Assembly: GCA_011170375.1 (NCBI GenBank)
Contig: DUEV01000012.1
Coordinates: 1 to 64,000 of the forward strand
DNA: 64,000 bases
Reading direction: 5' to 3'
Origin: Dehalococcoidia bacterium
GTDB taxonomy: Bacteria > Chloroflexota > Dehalococcoidia > Dehalococcoidales > Fen-1064
The first letter of the stretch is position 1. Each line of letters opens with the position of its first letter. Of the stretch, positions 1 through 7,349 are shown piece after piece. Under the pieces are notes generated by a model that did no database searches, was not told the origin of the DNA, and saw nothing but the letters and a program-made list of their open reading frames with translations. The position numbers and the translations under genes are program-made.

Positions 1-450
1 CCAAGGAAACTAAAGCCAAGGCAAAAAGGGATGCCGAAAGGGCAGCCAAAGAGCAGAAAAAAAGAGACGCTGAAGAAGCCAGGACAAGAGCAAAACGAGA
101 AGCCGAAGAAGCCAGGACAAGAGCAAAACGAGAAGCCGAAGAGGCCAAGAGAGCCAAGGAAACTGAAGCCAAGGCAAGAAGGGATGCCGAAAAGGCAGCC
201 AAAGAGCAGAAAAAACGAGACGCTGAAGAAGCCAGGACAAGAGCAAAACGAGAAGCCGAAGAGGCCAAGAGAGCCAAGGAAACTAAAGCCAAGGCAAAAA
301 GGGATGCCGAAAGGGCAGCCAAAGAGCAGAAAAAAAGAGACGCCGAAGAAGCCAGGACAAGAGCAAAACGAGAAGCCGAAAAGGCCAAGAGAGCCAAGGG
401 AACTGAAGCCAAGACAAGAAGGGACGCCGAAAGGGCAACCAAAGAGCAGG
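1..450 (+). repeat. 120-bp coding tandem repeats (40-residue units)
   Basis: Units begin at 1, 154, 274 and 394. Units 2 and 3 are 120 bp. Unit 1 is 153 bp because it holds an extra 33-bp duplication (11 codons). The last unit is partial. All lengths are multiples of 3 and keep the frame of the 3-731 gene. An 11-residue insertion and a 40-residue period (three hendecads plus one heptad) suit a coiled coil. Near-identity at DNA level points to recent slippage or recombination. Confidence 0.85.
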
Positions 451-731
451 CAATGACTGCTAAGCCCTATGAAGGTATGATTGAACTTGCGATAGCCTCG
501 CCGGTAGACTACGAGCAAGTGAATGAATTTGGAAAATCTTTGAACCAGGTTAAAAATATTATAGTTGTATCGCTTGGTGGCTCCGCTGAGGAAGGTACTA
601 AGATCGTTGTATCTGCGACGGAGCCTATTCCTTTAATCAAAGTCTTGAGCGAGATGTCACCTGTAAAACAGGTAGTGAAAAAAGGTAATGACATTCTGGT
701 TACATTAATAGCCAAAAAAGAAATATCATGA
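3..731 (+). CDS. 5'-truncated coiled-coil protein with a small C-terminal alpha/beta domain
   Basis: The reading frame is open from base 3 to the TGA at 729-731, so the gene begins before the window. The first 150 codons are almost only K, R, E, A, D and Q, in a repeating pattern typical of a long solvent-exposed helix or coiled coil. The last ~88 residues, from YEGMIEL onward, have mixed composition with a hydrophobic core and look like a compact alpha/beta domain. An ATG at 453 is internal and has no Shine-Dalgarno, so it is not a believable start. Similar small domains behind charged helices occur in Chloroflexota proteins, but I cannot assign a function. Confidence 0.75.
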   Translation, partial: KETKAKAKRDAERAAKEQKKRDAEEARTRAKREAEEARTRAKREAEEAKRAKETEAKARRDAEKAAKEQKKRDAEEARTRAKREAEEAKRAKETKAKAKRDAERAAKEQKKRDAEEARTRAKREAEKAKRAKGTEAKTRRDAERATKEQAMTAKPYEGMIELAIASPVDYEQVNEFGKSLNQVKNIIVVSLGGSAEEGTKIVVSATEPIPLIKVLSEMSPVKQVVKKGNDILVTLIAKKEIS

Positions 732-926
732 TATGGCAGGCTTTCAAGAACAGAGACTGCTTTTAGTGTGATAATTTCAGAGAATTGAAGATTTATTGGT
801 TACAAATCCGTAGCAGAAAGCGGAAAGAGTAATTGCAGCTTACAGATTATTAGCATAAAAGAAAGAATAAAGTTGGCTAGAGTCTTCATTCTTAGCAGCT
901 GGAAAAGTTGTAAGGTAGTAGGAAAT

Positions 927-950
927 AGGGGAGTTGAAATGAACTCCCCT
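927..950 (+). terminator. Hairpin terminator downstream of the coiled-coil gene
   Basis: A 9-bp perfect stem (927-935 with 942-950, AGGGGAGTT/AACTCCCCT) closes a 6-base loop and is followed by TATAT. It lies about 200 bp after the stop at 731. Nothing gene-like is seen in 732-926. The weak U-tract makes it a likely rather than certain terminator. Confidence 0.5.
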
Positions 951-1007
951 TATATCCTTATATATTGCAGTGTTTACAGGATATTCTATAGACATTAATA
1001 TGTGGCA

Positions 1008-1093
1008 CAGAAAGGAGGCAAGCGGTCTCCGCCTTTTCTATGGGCTGCATGGGGTTCAGGTGGTCGGCGGTTCAAATCCGCCTACCCCGACCA
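1008..1093 (+). repeat. Repeat E copy 1: terminator hairpin joined to the 3' part of a tRNA-Pro
   Basis: The left part has a stem GGAGGC(1014-1019)/GTCTCC(1025-1030), loop AAGCG, then GCCTTTTCT. The right part follows tRNA numbering back from a terminal CCA at 1091-1093: T-stem GGCGG/CCGCC, T-loop TTCAAAT, acceptor strand TACCCCG, discriminator A. Farther back, a loop with T33, GGG at 34-36 and G37 sits in a CTG/CAG partial anticodon stem, as in tRNA-Pro(GGG). There is no D-arm or 5' acceptor strand, so this is a fragment. Confidence 0.75.
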
Positions 1094-1151
1094 CAGGTTC
1101 AAGGTTTGATGGTCAGACCACCAGAGTCCAACGAAAAAAGGCGTTTGAAAT

Positions 1152-1784
1152 TCAAGACTCTCTCCCTCTTTTTCTCAACAAGCACACATAACTCCACATA
1201 CCTCTGCCACCCCATGGGACATCTGTTATCTCCAACGTATCAAAGTATTTAGAAAATGTACGCTCAATGATGTCCTTGGATATTCTGTAAGGACCCGATT
1301 CACCTTCTGATTTATCACTCATACACCTGAGATAATAGAAACCCCGGTTCTCAAGTAGTTTATTAACCTTGACTGCAAATTCCTCTCTACGTGAAGGATT
1401 CAAAATATGAAAGAATCCCCTATCGCTAACAAGGTCAAACACCCCATCATCGAATTTAATTTTCCAGAAATCACCGGTAATAAAATTAACCTTTACACCT
1501 GCTTTCTCAGATTTTTCTACTGCCATTCTTATCACCTTTTGTGATATATCAATCGCAGTTACATTAATCCCCTTCTAAGCAAGATATATGGCATCTGTCC
1601 CCATTCCACAGCCGACATCAAGTGCACTGTGCGGATCTATTTTTCCGCTTTCTATTAGTTCTGTAAATTCCTGGTCAGGTTTATCAGAAATCCATGGAAT
1701 GTAGGGCAGATTTTTCTCAGAATATACACGATCCCAATCTATTTCTCTTATACGTTCTGATTCTTCATTATTCTTCTCCATCAC
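1152..1784 (-). pseudogene. SAM-dependent methyltransferase interrupted by an in-frame TAG
   Basis: Two open segments, 1575-1784 (N-terminal 69 codons) and 1152-1574 (C-terminal), lie in the same frame and are separated only by a TAG at 1577-1575. Across the stop the protein reads as a class I SAM methyltransferase: motif I DVGCGMGTDAIYLA, then KGINVTAIDIS (the acidic SAM-ribose site), then DLVSDRGFFH as motif IV. The family usually has Glu, Lys or Ala at the stop position, so GAG-to-TAG is the simplest origin. Total length of ~210 codons is normal. It is probably a recent pseudogene; readthrough or a sequencing error cannot be excluded. It lies between repeat E copies 1 and 2. Confidence 0.75.
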
Positions 1785-2126
1785 TCTTCACCATCCTTTG
1801 CTATTGCATAACTCTTTCGTTTGGTAATACTCTGTGATATTACTTAAATTCCTTGTTTCTTCTTTTAACAGATCTTGGTTTCTATTGGTATCACTACGGG
1901 GAGCCCTTTCATCACCAACTCGCAATATGTTTAGCCACTATATAGTATAGCCAATAAATTATATAGCAAACGAACTATTATAAACGAAAAGCCTCCATAT
2001 CACCCCACTGGTAATCGGGTCGCAAGATAGTAATTTGTTACCTCATGTAAAAAGCCGTTCAGTTAGAGCTGAAAATATAGATTGGCGTCGGTTGATTAGG
2101 ATAAAATGAAATGGTATGCTCTACAG
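1785..2126. other. Intergenic stretch upstream of the broken methyltransferase gene
   Basis: This is an AT-rich region between the start of the methyltransferase gene and repeat E copy 2. I see no convincing ORF. It probably carries the methyltransferase promoter on the minus strand, but no consensus pair stands out. Confidence 0.4.
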
Positions 2127-2212
2127 CAGAAAGGAGGCAAGCGGTCTCCGCCTTTTCTTCAGGCTACACAGGATTCAGGTGGTCGGCGGTTCAAATCCGC
2201 CCACCCCGACCA
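2127..2212 (+). repeat. Repeat E copy 2: terminator hairpin plus tRNA-Pro 3' part
   Basis: It matches copy 1 base for base in the hairpin (GGAGGC 2133-2138, GTCTCC 2144-2149, then GCCTTTTCT) and in the T-arm and acceptor strand ending CCA at 2210-2212. It differs mainly in the 15-base middle part. The anticodon loop is degraded (position 33 would be C). No 5' tRNA half is present. Confidence 0.75.
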
Positions 2213-2228
2213 TACAAGACAATAGAGA

Positions 2229-2254
2229 GAAGCCATGCCTGGCTTCCCTTTTTA
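2229..2254 (+). terminator. Strong intrinsic terminator after the tRNA fragment
   Basis: GAAGCCA (2229-2235) pairs with TGGCTTC (2240-2246) over a 4-base loop and is followed by CCTTTTT. It sits 17 bases after the CCA of repeat E copy 2, where a tRNA gene would end transcription. An almost identical hairpin recurs at 16251-16268. Confidence 0.7.
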
Positions 2255-2362
2255 TTTTCGTCCTGCGGAAAATTGAGATAAATGCCTGAGTATTCCGGCG
2301 CTTTACAGCTTTCATACAGAATCGTAATATAGGGTTACACTATATTGATATTGGAGGCGGCT

Positions 2363-2806
2363 ATGGAAAAGCAGGAAACAAACGGGGTAAAGGTCCAGTC
2401 TATTGACCAGATTGGCATTGTTGTCCGTGACGTTGATAGCGTCATCGAATCCTGGACAAAGCTACTGGGAATCGGCCCCTGGGAAATTAGGGAGATGGAG
2501 ACTACCGATAAGGCAGGTAATAAAGCCAAAACGAAGCTCGGCTTTACGAATATAGGTTCGGTTCAAATTGAACTAATCCAATCGGTCGAAGGAAAGACAT
2601 TCTATGCCGACTTTCTGGAAAAACACGGTGAGGGCATGCACCACGTCTGCGTTCGTGTGGATGACCTGGATGCCACAACGGAGAATCTAGGCAAAAAGGG
2701 CGTGAAACTCCTTTTTGGCAGACGAGGAAGGTTTGCCTATATGGACACCGTAAATCCGGGTGGGGTCATGTTCGAGTTCAGCCAGGCGCAGAGAGAGTCA
2801 ACGTAA
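2363..2806 (+). CDS. VOC-superfamily protein (glyoxalase / methylmalonyl-CoA epimerase-like)
   Basis: This is a single VOC module of 147 residues with paired beta-alpha-beta-beta-beta motifs. Candidate metal-site positions visible are Q in IDQIGIVV (usually His in methylmalonyl-CoA epimerase), E in VQIELIQ, H in GMHHVC and E in VMFEFSQ. Loss of the first His makes true epimerase activity uncertain, so another VOC lyase/isomerase role or a binding role is possible. The start is ATG 2363 because GGAGG (2353-2357) lies 5 bases before it; the upstream TTG at 2345 lacks an SD. It is a lone gene between two copies of repeat E. Confidence 0.8.
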   Translation: MEKQETNGVKVQSIDQIGIVVRDVDSVIESWTKLLGIGPWEIREMETTDKAGNKAKTKLGFTNIGSVQIELIQSVEGKTFYADFLEKHGEGMHHVCVRVDDLDATTENLGKKGVKLLFGRRGRFAYMDTVNPGGVMFEFSQAQREST

Positions 2807-2887
2807 GCCTGTGTCATCCGTTAAGACCTTCTGAAGATTAGCTTATACTGCTTGCCTGCGAAGTCAGACAGGTGATATGATTCGTGG

Positions 2888-2920
2888 CAGAAAGGAGGCG
2901 AGCGGCCTCCGCCTTTTCTC
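2888..2920 (+). repeat. Repeat E copy 3: hairpin only
   Basis: The hairpin is perfect here (GGAGGC 2894-2899, loop GAGCG, GCCTCC 2905-2910, then GCCTTTTCT). The G-T wobble of copies 1 and 2 is replaced by G-C, which supports a conserved structure. Similarity stops at about 2937 and no tRNA T-arm follows. It is 82 bases after the VOC stop codon, in the right place and orientation to terminate that gene. Confidence 0.75.
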
Positions 2921-2941
2921 CGTGCTATACGGGGTTTCTAT

Positions 2942-2963
2942 TGGGGAGCTAATTCACTCCCCA
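2942..2963 (+). terminator. Second hairpin downstream of the VOC gene
   Basis: TGGGGAG (2942-2948) pairs with CTCCCCA (2957-2963) across an 8-base loop and is followed by TTGTTATATT. It is tandem with repeat E copy 3. It resembles the 927-950 hairpin in stem sequence. Confidence 0.5.
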
Positions 2964-2975
2964 TTGTTATATTAA

Positions 2976-3004
2976 TTGACAACACCATTGTGGTCGATTA
3001 AAGT
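2976..3004 (+). promoter_or_regulatory. Sigma70-type promoter for the repeat-domain surface protein
   Basis: TTGACA (2976-2981), a 17-base spacer and TAAAGT (2999-3004). The -35 box is perfect and the -10 is fair. It is about 100 bp upstream of the start at 3108. Confidence 0.5.
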
Positions 3005-3107
3005 TAGGAATTCAATTTCACGGTGCCGGAGAGCCATCAGTTTATAATTCATAAGTTATCAACGACCGTGGTAGAAATAACACGAACTGCTGAAAAAGGA
3101 GACCCAG

Positions 3108-4577
3108 ATGTCTGAAAATCTGCAAATGACACAGGGACTCGATGTTTCGCCGAAAAAGATTAGAGGCAAAACAGGTTCTTTTCAGGTTACTGTCAGTAAC
3201 AAGGAAGAACAGGCGAATGAATACCAGTTAAGTGCCGAAGACCCGGATAACATGTGCACCTACAGTTTCGACACGGATACAATGACCGTAGAGGCTGGAG
3301 CCACCGTAACCGTTACCCTAACGGTCAGTTTCAAGAATAATCTCCCCGCCCTTACTCCGAAAATATGCAATTTCACTGTTAGCGCTACAAAAGCTACGGG
3401 GGAAGTTGAGACGGCACAAGGTCAACTTGAGCGTCCGCCCCTGTTACCAATGTGGGCACTGGTGGGTGGAGGAGTTGCCATGGCAGCTATTATCGCTATT
3501 GTGATTGCAGTAACTGGGGGAGGAGACAGCACAGTTACACCGACATTCACCCTGACCATGGTAGTTAATGGCAGTGGCTCAGTTACGGCGACGGGTGGTC
3601 CACATGAGTATTCTGAGGACGAGGTGGTCAACATCACCGCCACCGCGGCCAGTGGCTGGCAGTTCGATAGCTGGACTGGCGATGTGGCTAACTCCAACTC
3701 TGCCAGCACCACCGTTACCATGGATGCCAGTAAGACAGTCACCGCCAACTTCTCTGAGATCCCACCGGGAACAGAAACGCTAACACTGACCATGGCCGTT
3801 AATGGCAGTGGTTCAACTACTCCAGCAGTGGGTACACATCAGTATTCCGAAGGCGAGGTCATCAATATTACCGCTACCGCAGCCAGTGGCTGGCAGTTCG
3901 ATGGCTGGACCGGCGATGTGCCTAACTCCAACTCTGCCAGCACTACCGTCACCATGGACGCTGACAAGACAGCCACCGCTAACTTCTCCGAGGCTGAGGA
4001 GCCGGTGGTAACAGTAACACTGACCATGGCTGTTAATGGTAGTGGTTCAACTACTCCAGCAGCGGGTACCCATGAATACACCGAGGGTGACGCGGTCAAC
4101 ATTACCGCTACCGCGGACGACGGCTGGCAGTTCGATGGCTGGACCGGTGCTGTGGCTGATTCCGACTCTGCCAACACCACCGTCACCATGGATGCTGATA
4201 AGACAGTCACCGCCAACTTCTCCGAGGCCCCCCTCGATTTAAGCGGAGTGTGGAGACTCGAGGTCTTCAATATCGATAGTTCGTGCGGGCCGGAGCCGGG
4301 TTGGAGCTCTGATGTTACAGTGGTTCACGATGGTAATACGCTGGAAACGACCGGTATTAAAGGCACAACGTTTATCGTCACCGGCACCGTAGTTGGTGAT
4401 ACGGTGACCATTGGCCCCGGTGCCTTTCCGGAAAGCCCTGGCACCACGACGGCCACCTATATCCTGACGATTATATCCGATACACATATGGAAGGCAGAG
4501 AAGAGTGGACCTGGACCGATGGCGGGACAACCTGCGATGATGGCACCGCCGACGTCACATTCACAAGAATTGAGTAA
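3108..4577 (+). CDS. Membrane-anchored surface protein with three InlB_B-type repeats
   Basis: The 489-residue protein has an N-terminal Ig-like beta domain (~10-108), one hydrophobic segment (~114-137) and three ~78-residue repeats (~149-375) with the GSGS...Y.EG..V.ITATA..GWQFD.WTG...(S)TTVTMDA.KTVTANFSE pattern of the Listeria-Bacteroides (InlB B) repeat. A C-terminal beta-rich domain (~376-489) ends it. There is no N-terminal signal peptide, so the internal helix may act as a signal anchor with the repeats outside. AAAGGAGA lies 6-13 bases before the ATG. The likely role is adhesion or surface contact; the partner is unknown. A terminator-like repeat E follows 13 bases after the stop. Confidence 0.8.
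   Translation: MSENLQMTQGLDVSPKKIRGKTGSFQVTVSNKEEQANEYQLSAEDPDNMCTYSFDTDTMTVEAGATVTVTLTVSFKNNLPALTPKICNFTVSATKATGEVETAQGQLERPPLLPMWALVGGGVAMAAIIAIVIAVTGGGDSTVTPTFTLTMVVNGSGSVTATGGPHEYSEDEVVNITATAASGWQFDSWTGDVANSNSASTTVTMDASKTVTANFSEIPPGTETLTLTMAVNGSGSTTPAVGTHQYSEGEVINITATAASGWQFDGWTGDVPNSNSASTTVTMDADKTATANFSEAEEPVVTVTLTMAVNGSGSTTPAAGTHEYTEGDAVNITATADDGWQFDGWTGAVADSDSANTTVTMDADKTVTANFSEAPLDLSGVWRLEVFNIDSSCGPEPGWSSDVTVVHDGNTLETTGIKGTTFIVTGTVVGDTVTIGPGAFPESPGTTTATYILTIISDTHMEGREEWTWTDGGTTCDDGTADVTFTRIE
3552..4228 (+). repeat. Three 234-bp in-frame coding repeats
   Basis: The landmark CTGACCATGG recurs at 3552, 3786 and 4020, exactly 234 bp (78 codons) apart. The copies are highly similar at DNA level, including at synonymous positions, so they were duplicated or homogenised recently. 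Confidence 0.85.
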
Positions 4578-4589
4578 TAGAAATATAAT

Positions 4590-4672
4590 CAGAAAGGAGG
4601 CAAGCGGCCTCTGCCTTTTCTACAAGCTACCTGGGTTAAGGGGGTCGGCGGTTCAAATCCGCTCACCCCGAG
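4590..4672 (+). repeat. Repeat E copy 4: terminator hairpin plus tRNA-like 3' part without CCA
   Basis: Hairpin GGAGGC (4596-4601), loop AAGCG, GCCTCT (4607-4612), then GCCTTTTCT. The T-arm GGCGG/TTCAAAT/CCGCT and acceptor strand CACCCCG follow, but the end reads AGTG instead of ACCA. Its position 13 bases after the 4577 stop suggests it also ends transcription. Confidence 0.75.
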
Positions 4673-4977
4673 TGACATCAACGGTAGAATAAATAAAACC
4701 CACAGTCACTATCCTGTGACGTAAGTACTACACATAACCTGACAAAAAGGGGATTAATGACCCCCGTTTCAACCTGATACACTCATACCAGATACTGTAA
4801 CCGGCTGACAAAAAATTCTCGCCGCAGAACGTATCCAATTCGTGCTCCAAACGTTATAGTATATATAGTGTATCCAGCAATCATTCGGCAGACAGTCATC
4901 TTTAAATTGATTTCATTTCAGGAAATATGTGCATCGTGGTATGAAATACGACCCTGTAAATAATCAGAAGGAGCGAT
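4673..4977. other. Intergenic, AT-rich
   Basis: No ORF of note. It contains an AT-rich run around 4855-4875 and TTGATT at about 4907, but no promoter pair I would defend. It likely holds the promoter of the 4978 gene. Confidence 0.3.
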
Positions 4978-5466
4978 ATGAAATCTAAAGTGTTAATGGC
5001 AGTAGCAGTATTCCTGATATCATCCCTCCTGTGTTTAGGAACTCTCTCCTGTCATCAAGACTCAACCGAAGAACAGAATGGGGCAGACGACGTCACGCAA
5101 CCTCTCACCGAGGATGAATACAGGATTGAGATTGCAGCTATTGCAGTTGAGCTCGTCGCCATAGTCAATGGACTGGACCAGATGTTGGCTAACCCTGAAA
5201 TAGACGACTCTGATTGGCTTACCACAATAAACCTGGCGATGGAAGACATTACTACCCTGTGTGATGAAACCTGTCAAATAGTACCACCCGAATCGATGGA
5301 GGACATTCACATAGTAAACCTGGAGGCCATAAATGGTCTTAATGATGCAATGGATATGCTGTATGAAGGTATAGACGAGCAGGATATTGATCTGGTAAGT
5401 CAGGCAGCCACGGAAATGTGGATTGCCGCCGAAATCCTGGCTGAGGTCATAGACGTATCGGAGTGA
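4978..5466 (+). CDS. Small exported protein, possible lipoprotein
   Basis: A 162-residue protein with a clear N-terminal signal: MKSK, a hydrophobic core to ~L23, then Cys25. The lipobox is imperfect (TLSC, Thr at -3), so lipidation is possible but not certain. The mature part is acidic and predicted helical, with many I, A, E and D residues and two Cys near residue 100. No family is recognised. GAAGGAG lies ~6 bases before ATG 4978. It sits between the repeat-domain surface protein and another exported protein, so a cell-envelope role is likely. Confidence 0.7.
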   Translation: MKSKVLMAVAVFLISSLLCLGTLSCHQDSTEEQNGADDVTQPLTEDEYRIEIAAIAVELVAIVNGLDQMLANPEIDDSDWLTTINLAMEDITTLCDETCQIVPPESMEDIHIVNLEAINGLNDAMDMLYEGIDEQDIDLVSQAATEMWIAAEILAEVIDVSE

Positions 5467-5591
5467 AAAGTGCAGTACAGCACGGAGAGAAAGTACGTCT
5501 GGACAATACGGAATCTAGCAATACTAACTTTTTCGACTTTCATGCGTTATAACTAATAGTCAACTAAAAAACTGGAAAGGAACTAACTGTA

Positions 5592-6335
5592 ATGCGGAGC
5601 AAGAAAAGGTTTATCGTTATTACCCTGATTGCCGCTGTACTGCTCTTTGGAAGCACTGCGTGTATAGCACTGGCCGATGAAGAAGCTGAGGAAACACCCA
5701 GAACAACTTTTGTGGAAACAGTTGCTGGCCTTCTTGGAATCACCCCTGAAGAATTGCAGAGTGCCTTTTGTGACGCCCGGGAGCAAATGCAGGAACTGGA
5801 ACCCGAGGACCGTAACGCTGAGCAATTCAAGACTATCCTAGCCGAAATCCTTAACGAATTATATGGTACAAGTTATGAGGCTTTGGAGGACGCTATTACG
5901 CAGGCTAAGGAAGCCATGCACGAGCAGCTTGAAGCCCACAAAGCCCAGATACAGGAACGGTTACAGACCAGAAGGGCTGAGCTGCAGGAGCAGTTTGAAG
6001 CACGAAGAGAACAACTGAGACAGCGGCTTGAAGCACACAGCTCAGAGCAACAGGAATGGCTTGAAGCTCGAAGAGAACAGCTGAGACAGCGGCTCGAAGC
6101 TCGAAGAGCCGAATTGCAGGAGTGGTTTGAATCTCTACCAGCAGAACTGCAGGGACGGATAGAAGCCTGGCAGGCTCGGTTACAAGAATGGCGTCAAGTC
6201 CAGCAGGGAGAACTGCAGGGACGGATTGAAGCGTGGCAGAACCGGTTTCAAGAGTGGCGGGAAGCCCAGGGCAACAGTAATGGCAATGGTACAGGAGACA
6301 ACGGTAACGGCAATGGGCATGACCAGAGCAATTAG
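5592..6335 (+). CDS. Exported coiled-coil protein with Gly/Asn-rich tail
   Basis: A 247-residue protein. A signal peptide (MRSKKRF then a hydrophobic core) probably ends near ALA-DEE at residue ~28. Residues ~35-105 form a small helical domain (LLGITPEELQ). From ~110 to ~225 there are 11-residue repeats of the type RLEARREQLRQ, then AELQGRIEAWQ and RLQEWR variants. The tail is a G/N-rich low-complexity stretch. The hendecad pattern predicts a right-handed coiled coil. AAAGG lies 14 bases before the ATG. It is probably periplasmic or envelope-associated, with unknown partner. Confidence 0.75.
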   Translation: MRSKKRFIVITLIAAVLLFGSTACIALADEEAEETPRTTFVETVAGLLGITPEELQSAFCDAREQMQELEPEDRNAEQFKTILAEILNELYGTSYEALEDAITQAKEAMHEQLEAHKAQIQERLQTRRAELQEQFEARREQLRQRLEAHSSEQQEWLEARREQLRQRLEARRAELQEWFESLPAELQGRIEAWQARLQEWRQVQQGELQGRIEAWQNRFQEWREAQGNSNGNGTGDNGNGNGHDQSN

Positions 6336-6372
6336 GTTTCAATAGAATTGGTCATAAAAGGTGTTATTGCAG

Positions 6373-6400
6373 AGGGCAGTGTTTAGATGCTGCCCTTTTC
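6373..6400 (+). terminator. Intrinsic terminator after the exported coiled-coil gene
   Basis: AGGGCAG (6373-6379) pairs with CTGCCCT (6390-6396) over a 10-base loop and is followed by TTTC. It lies 38 bases after the stop at 6335. Confidence 0.7.
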
Positions 6401-6505
6401 TCTATATATAGTATATAGATATAAATAGAATAAGGCGGTAAATATATACTCTCGAGTGATTCTTCGCAGGCCTGAGACATGATGCAGAATCACCTGGCTT
6501 GAAGA

Positions 6506-7147
6506 CTATTTAGGCCGGATAGAACTACCTACCACAAGAACCAGGCTTGCAACAAAAACGAGGACTGAACCGACATGCACGATGTTTATCCATTCCCCGT
6601 AGTAATTGTAAGCATCCCAGAGAAGATAGCCGACATTTGCCAGTATGGCCACCAGCGCCAGGGACCCCAAGGTTGACCACAACCTGTTCATATCTCTCTG
6701 AGTAACGAACGAAATGACTGCCGTGATGAGGACAACGCCGGCAATAACGACCAACAAAATCGGAGGTAACGTTACACCAAACCATTCAGGAAACTCACTC
6801 TCCATCAGGTTGCTGAACGAGATATCTACTGTCCACCCCCAATATCTGAGAGCATACCAGGGCAGGGCAATTGATATCAGTATCATGACCGATGCTACCG
6901 TTACCATGATTGTTGACGTTAACCTGCGATTGAGTGAAGTGTCTGGCTCAGATATCACCCGAGCAGGAGCGGGAGTAAGACGGTAGCCGCAATTACTGCA
7001 GAACTCTTGTCCCGGACTAAGAGTGCTGCCGCACTGGGGGCAAGCAGGTCCCGAGGGGACAGGTTCGGCACTACCGACGGGTTGGCCACACGACGCGCAA
7101 AATTTCGCGTCTTCAGCTAATTCGGCGCCACAGTTCGCACATAACAT
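6506..7147 (-). CDS. Double zinc-ribbon membrane protein
   Basis: A 213-residue protein. Residues 3-20 (CANCG...CASCG) and ~35-54 (CPQCG...CSNCG) are two CxxC-CxxC zinc ribbons of the DZANK/zinc-ribbon type. About four hydrophobic segments follow (~80-97, ~125-146, ~157-175, ~188-208). The ribbons should be cytoplasmic. No enzymatic motif is seen, so the role is unknown; such proteins are often regulatory or scaffolding. It is a single gene with its own promoter. Confidence 0.75.
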   Translation of the reverse strand: MLCANCGAELAEDAKFCASCGQPVGSAEPVPSGPACPQCGSTLSPGQEFCSNCGYRLTPAPARVISEPDTSLNRRLTSTIMVTVASVMILISIALPWYALRYWGWTVDISFSNLMESEFPEWFGVTLPPILLVVIAGVVLITAVISFVTQRDMNRLWSTLGSLALVAILANVGYLLWDAYNYYGEWINIVHVGSVLVFVASLVLVVGSSIRPK

Positions 7148-7202
7148 CTTGCTTAGTCCCCTTCCTCAAAATATTATCCCTTAACCACGCGTAACTCCGC
7201 TA

Positions 7203-7231
7203 ATGATAAACACGCGGCATATTATTGTCAA
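7203..7231 (-). promoter_or_regulatory. Promoter of the zinc-ribbon membrane protein
   Basis: On the minus strand: TTGACA (7231-7226), 17-base spacer, TATCAT (7208-7203). It is 56 bases upstream of the start codon at 7147. Confidence 0.55.
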
Positions 7232-7349
7232 GTTATGTAGACCAAATCTAGCAGTATCAACAGGTTCTTGTAGGGAGAAGTAAAGACCGATGAAACGAAG
7301 TACTGGAATACGTGGTAAAATCAATTAAAAAGGGGCAAGTGGTCTTCTT

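Noticed and set aside
1-450. CRISPR-like direct repeats
   Set aside because: Units are contiguous, multiples of three bases and coding; there are no unique spacers.
31-456. 141-residue basic, proline-rich ORF over the repeats
   Set aside because: It is the +1-shifted reading of the 120-bp coding repeats. The frame open from base 3 to 731 gives plausible helix and domain sequence; this one does not.
1017-1093. Intact tRNA-Pro gene in repeat E copy 1 (or copy 2)
   Set aside because: The 5' acceptor strand and D-arm are absent; the space is taken by the GGAGGC hairpin. Only the 3' part fits tRNA numbering.
970-1252. Two plus-strand ORFs over repeat E copy 1
   Set aside because: They run through the tRNA fragment and hairpin and overlap the 3' end of the methyltransferase; no SD or family resemblance.
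1575-1577. Pyrrolysine at the amber codon
   Set aside because: Known pyrrolysine sites are in methylamine corrinoid methyltransferases, not SAM enzymes, and no pyl genes are visible. A nonsense mutation is simpler.
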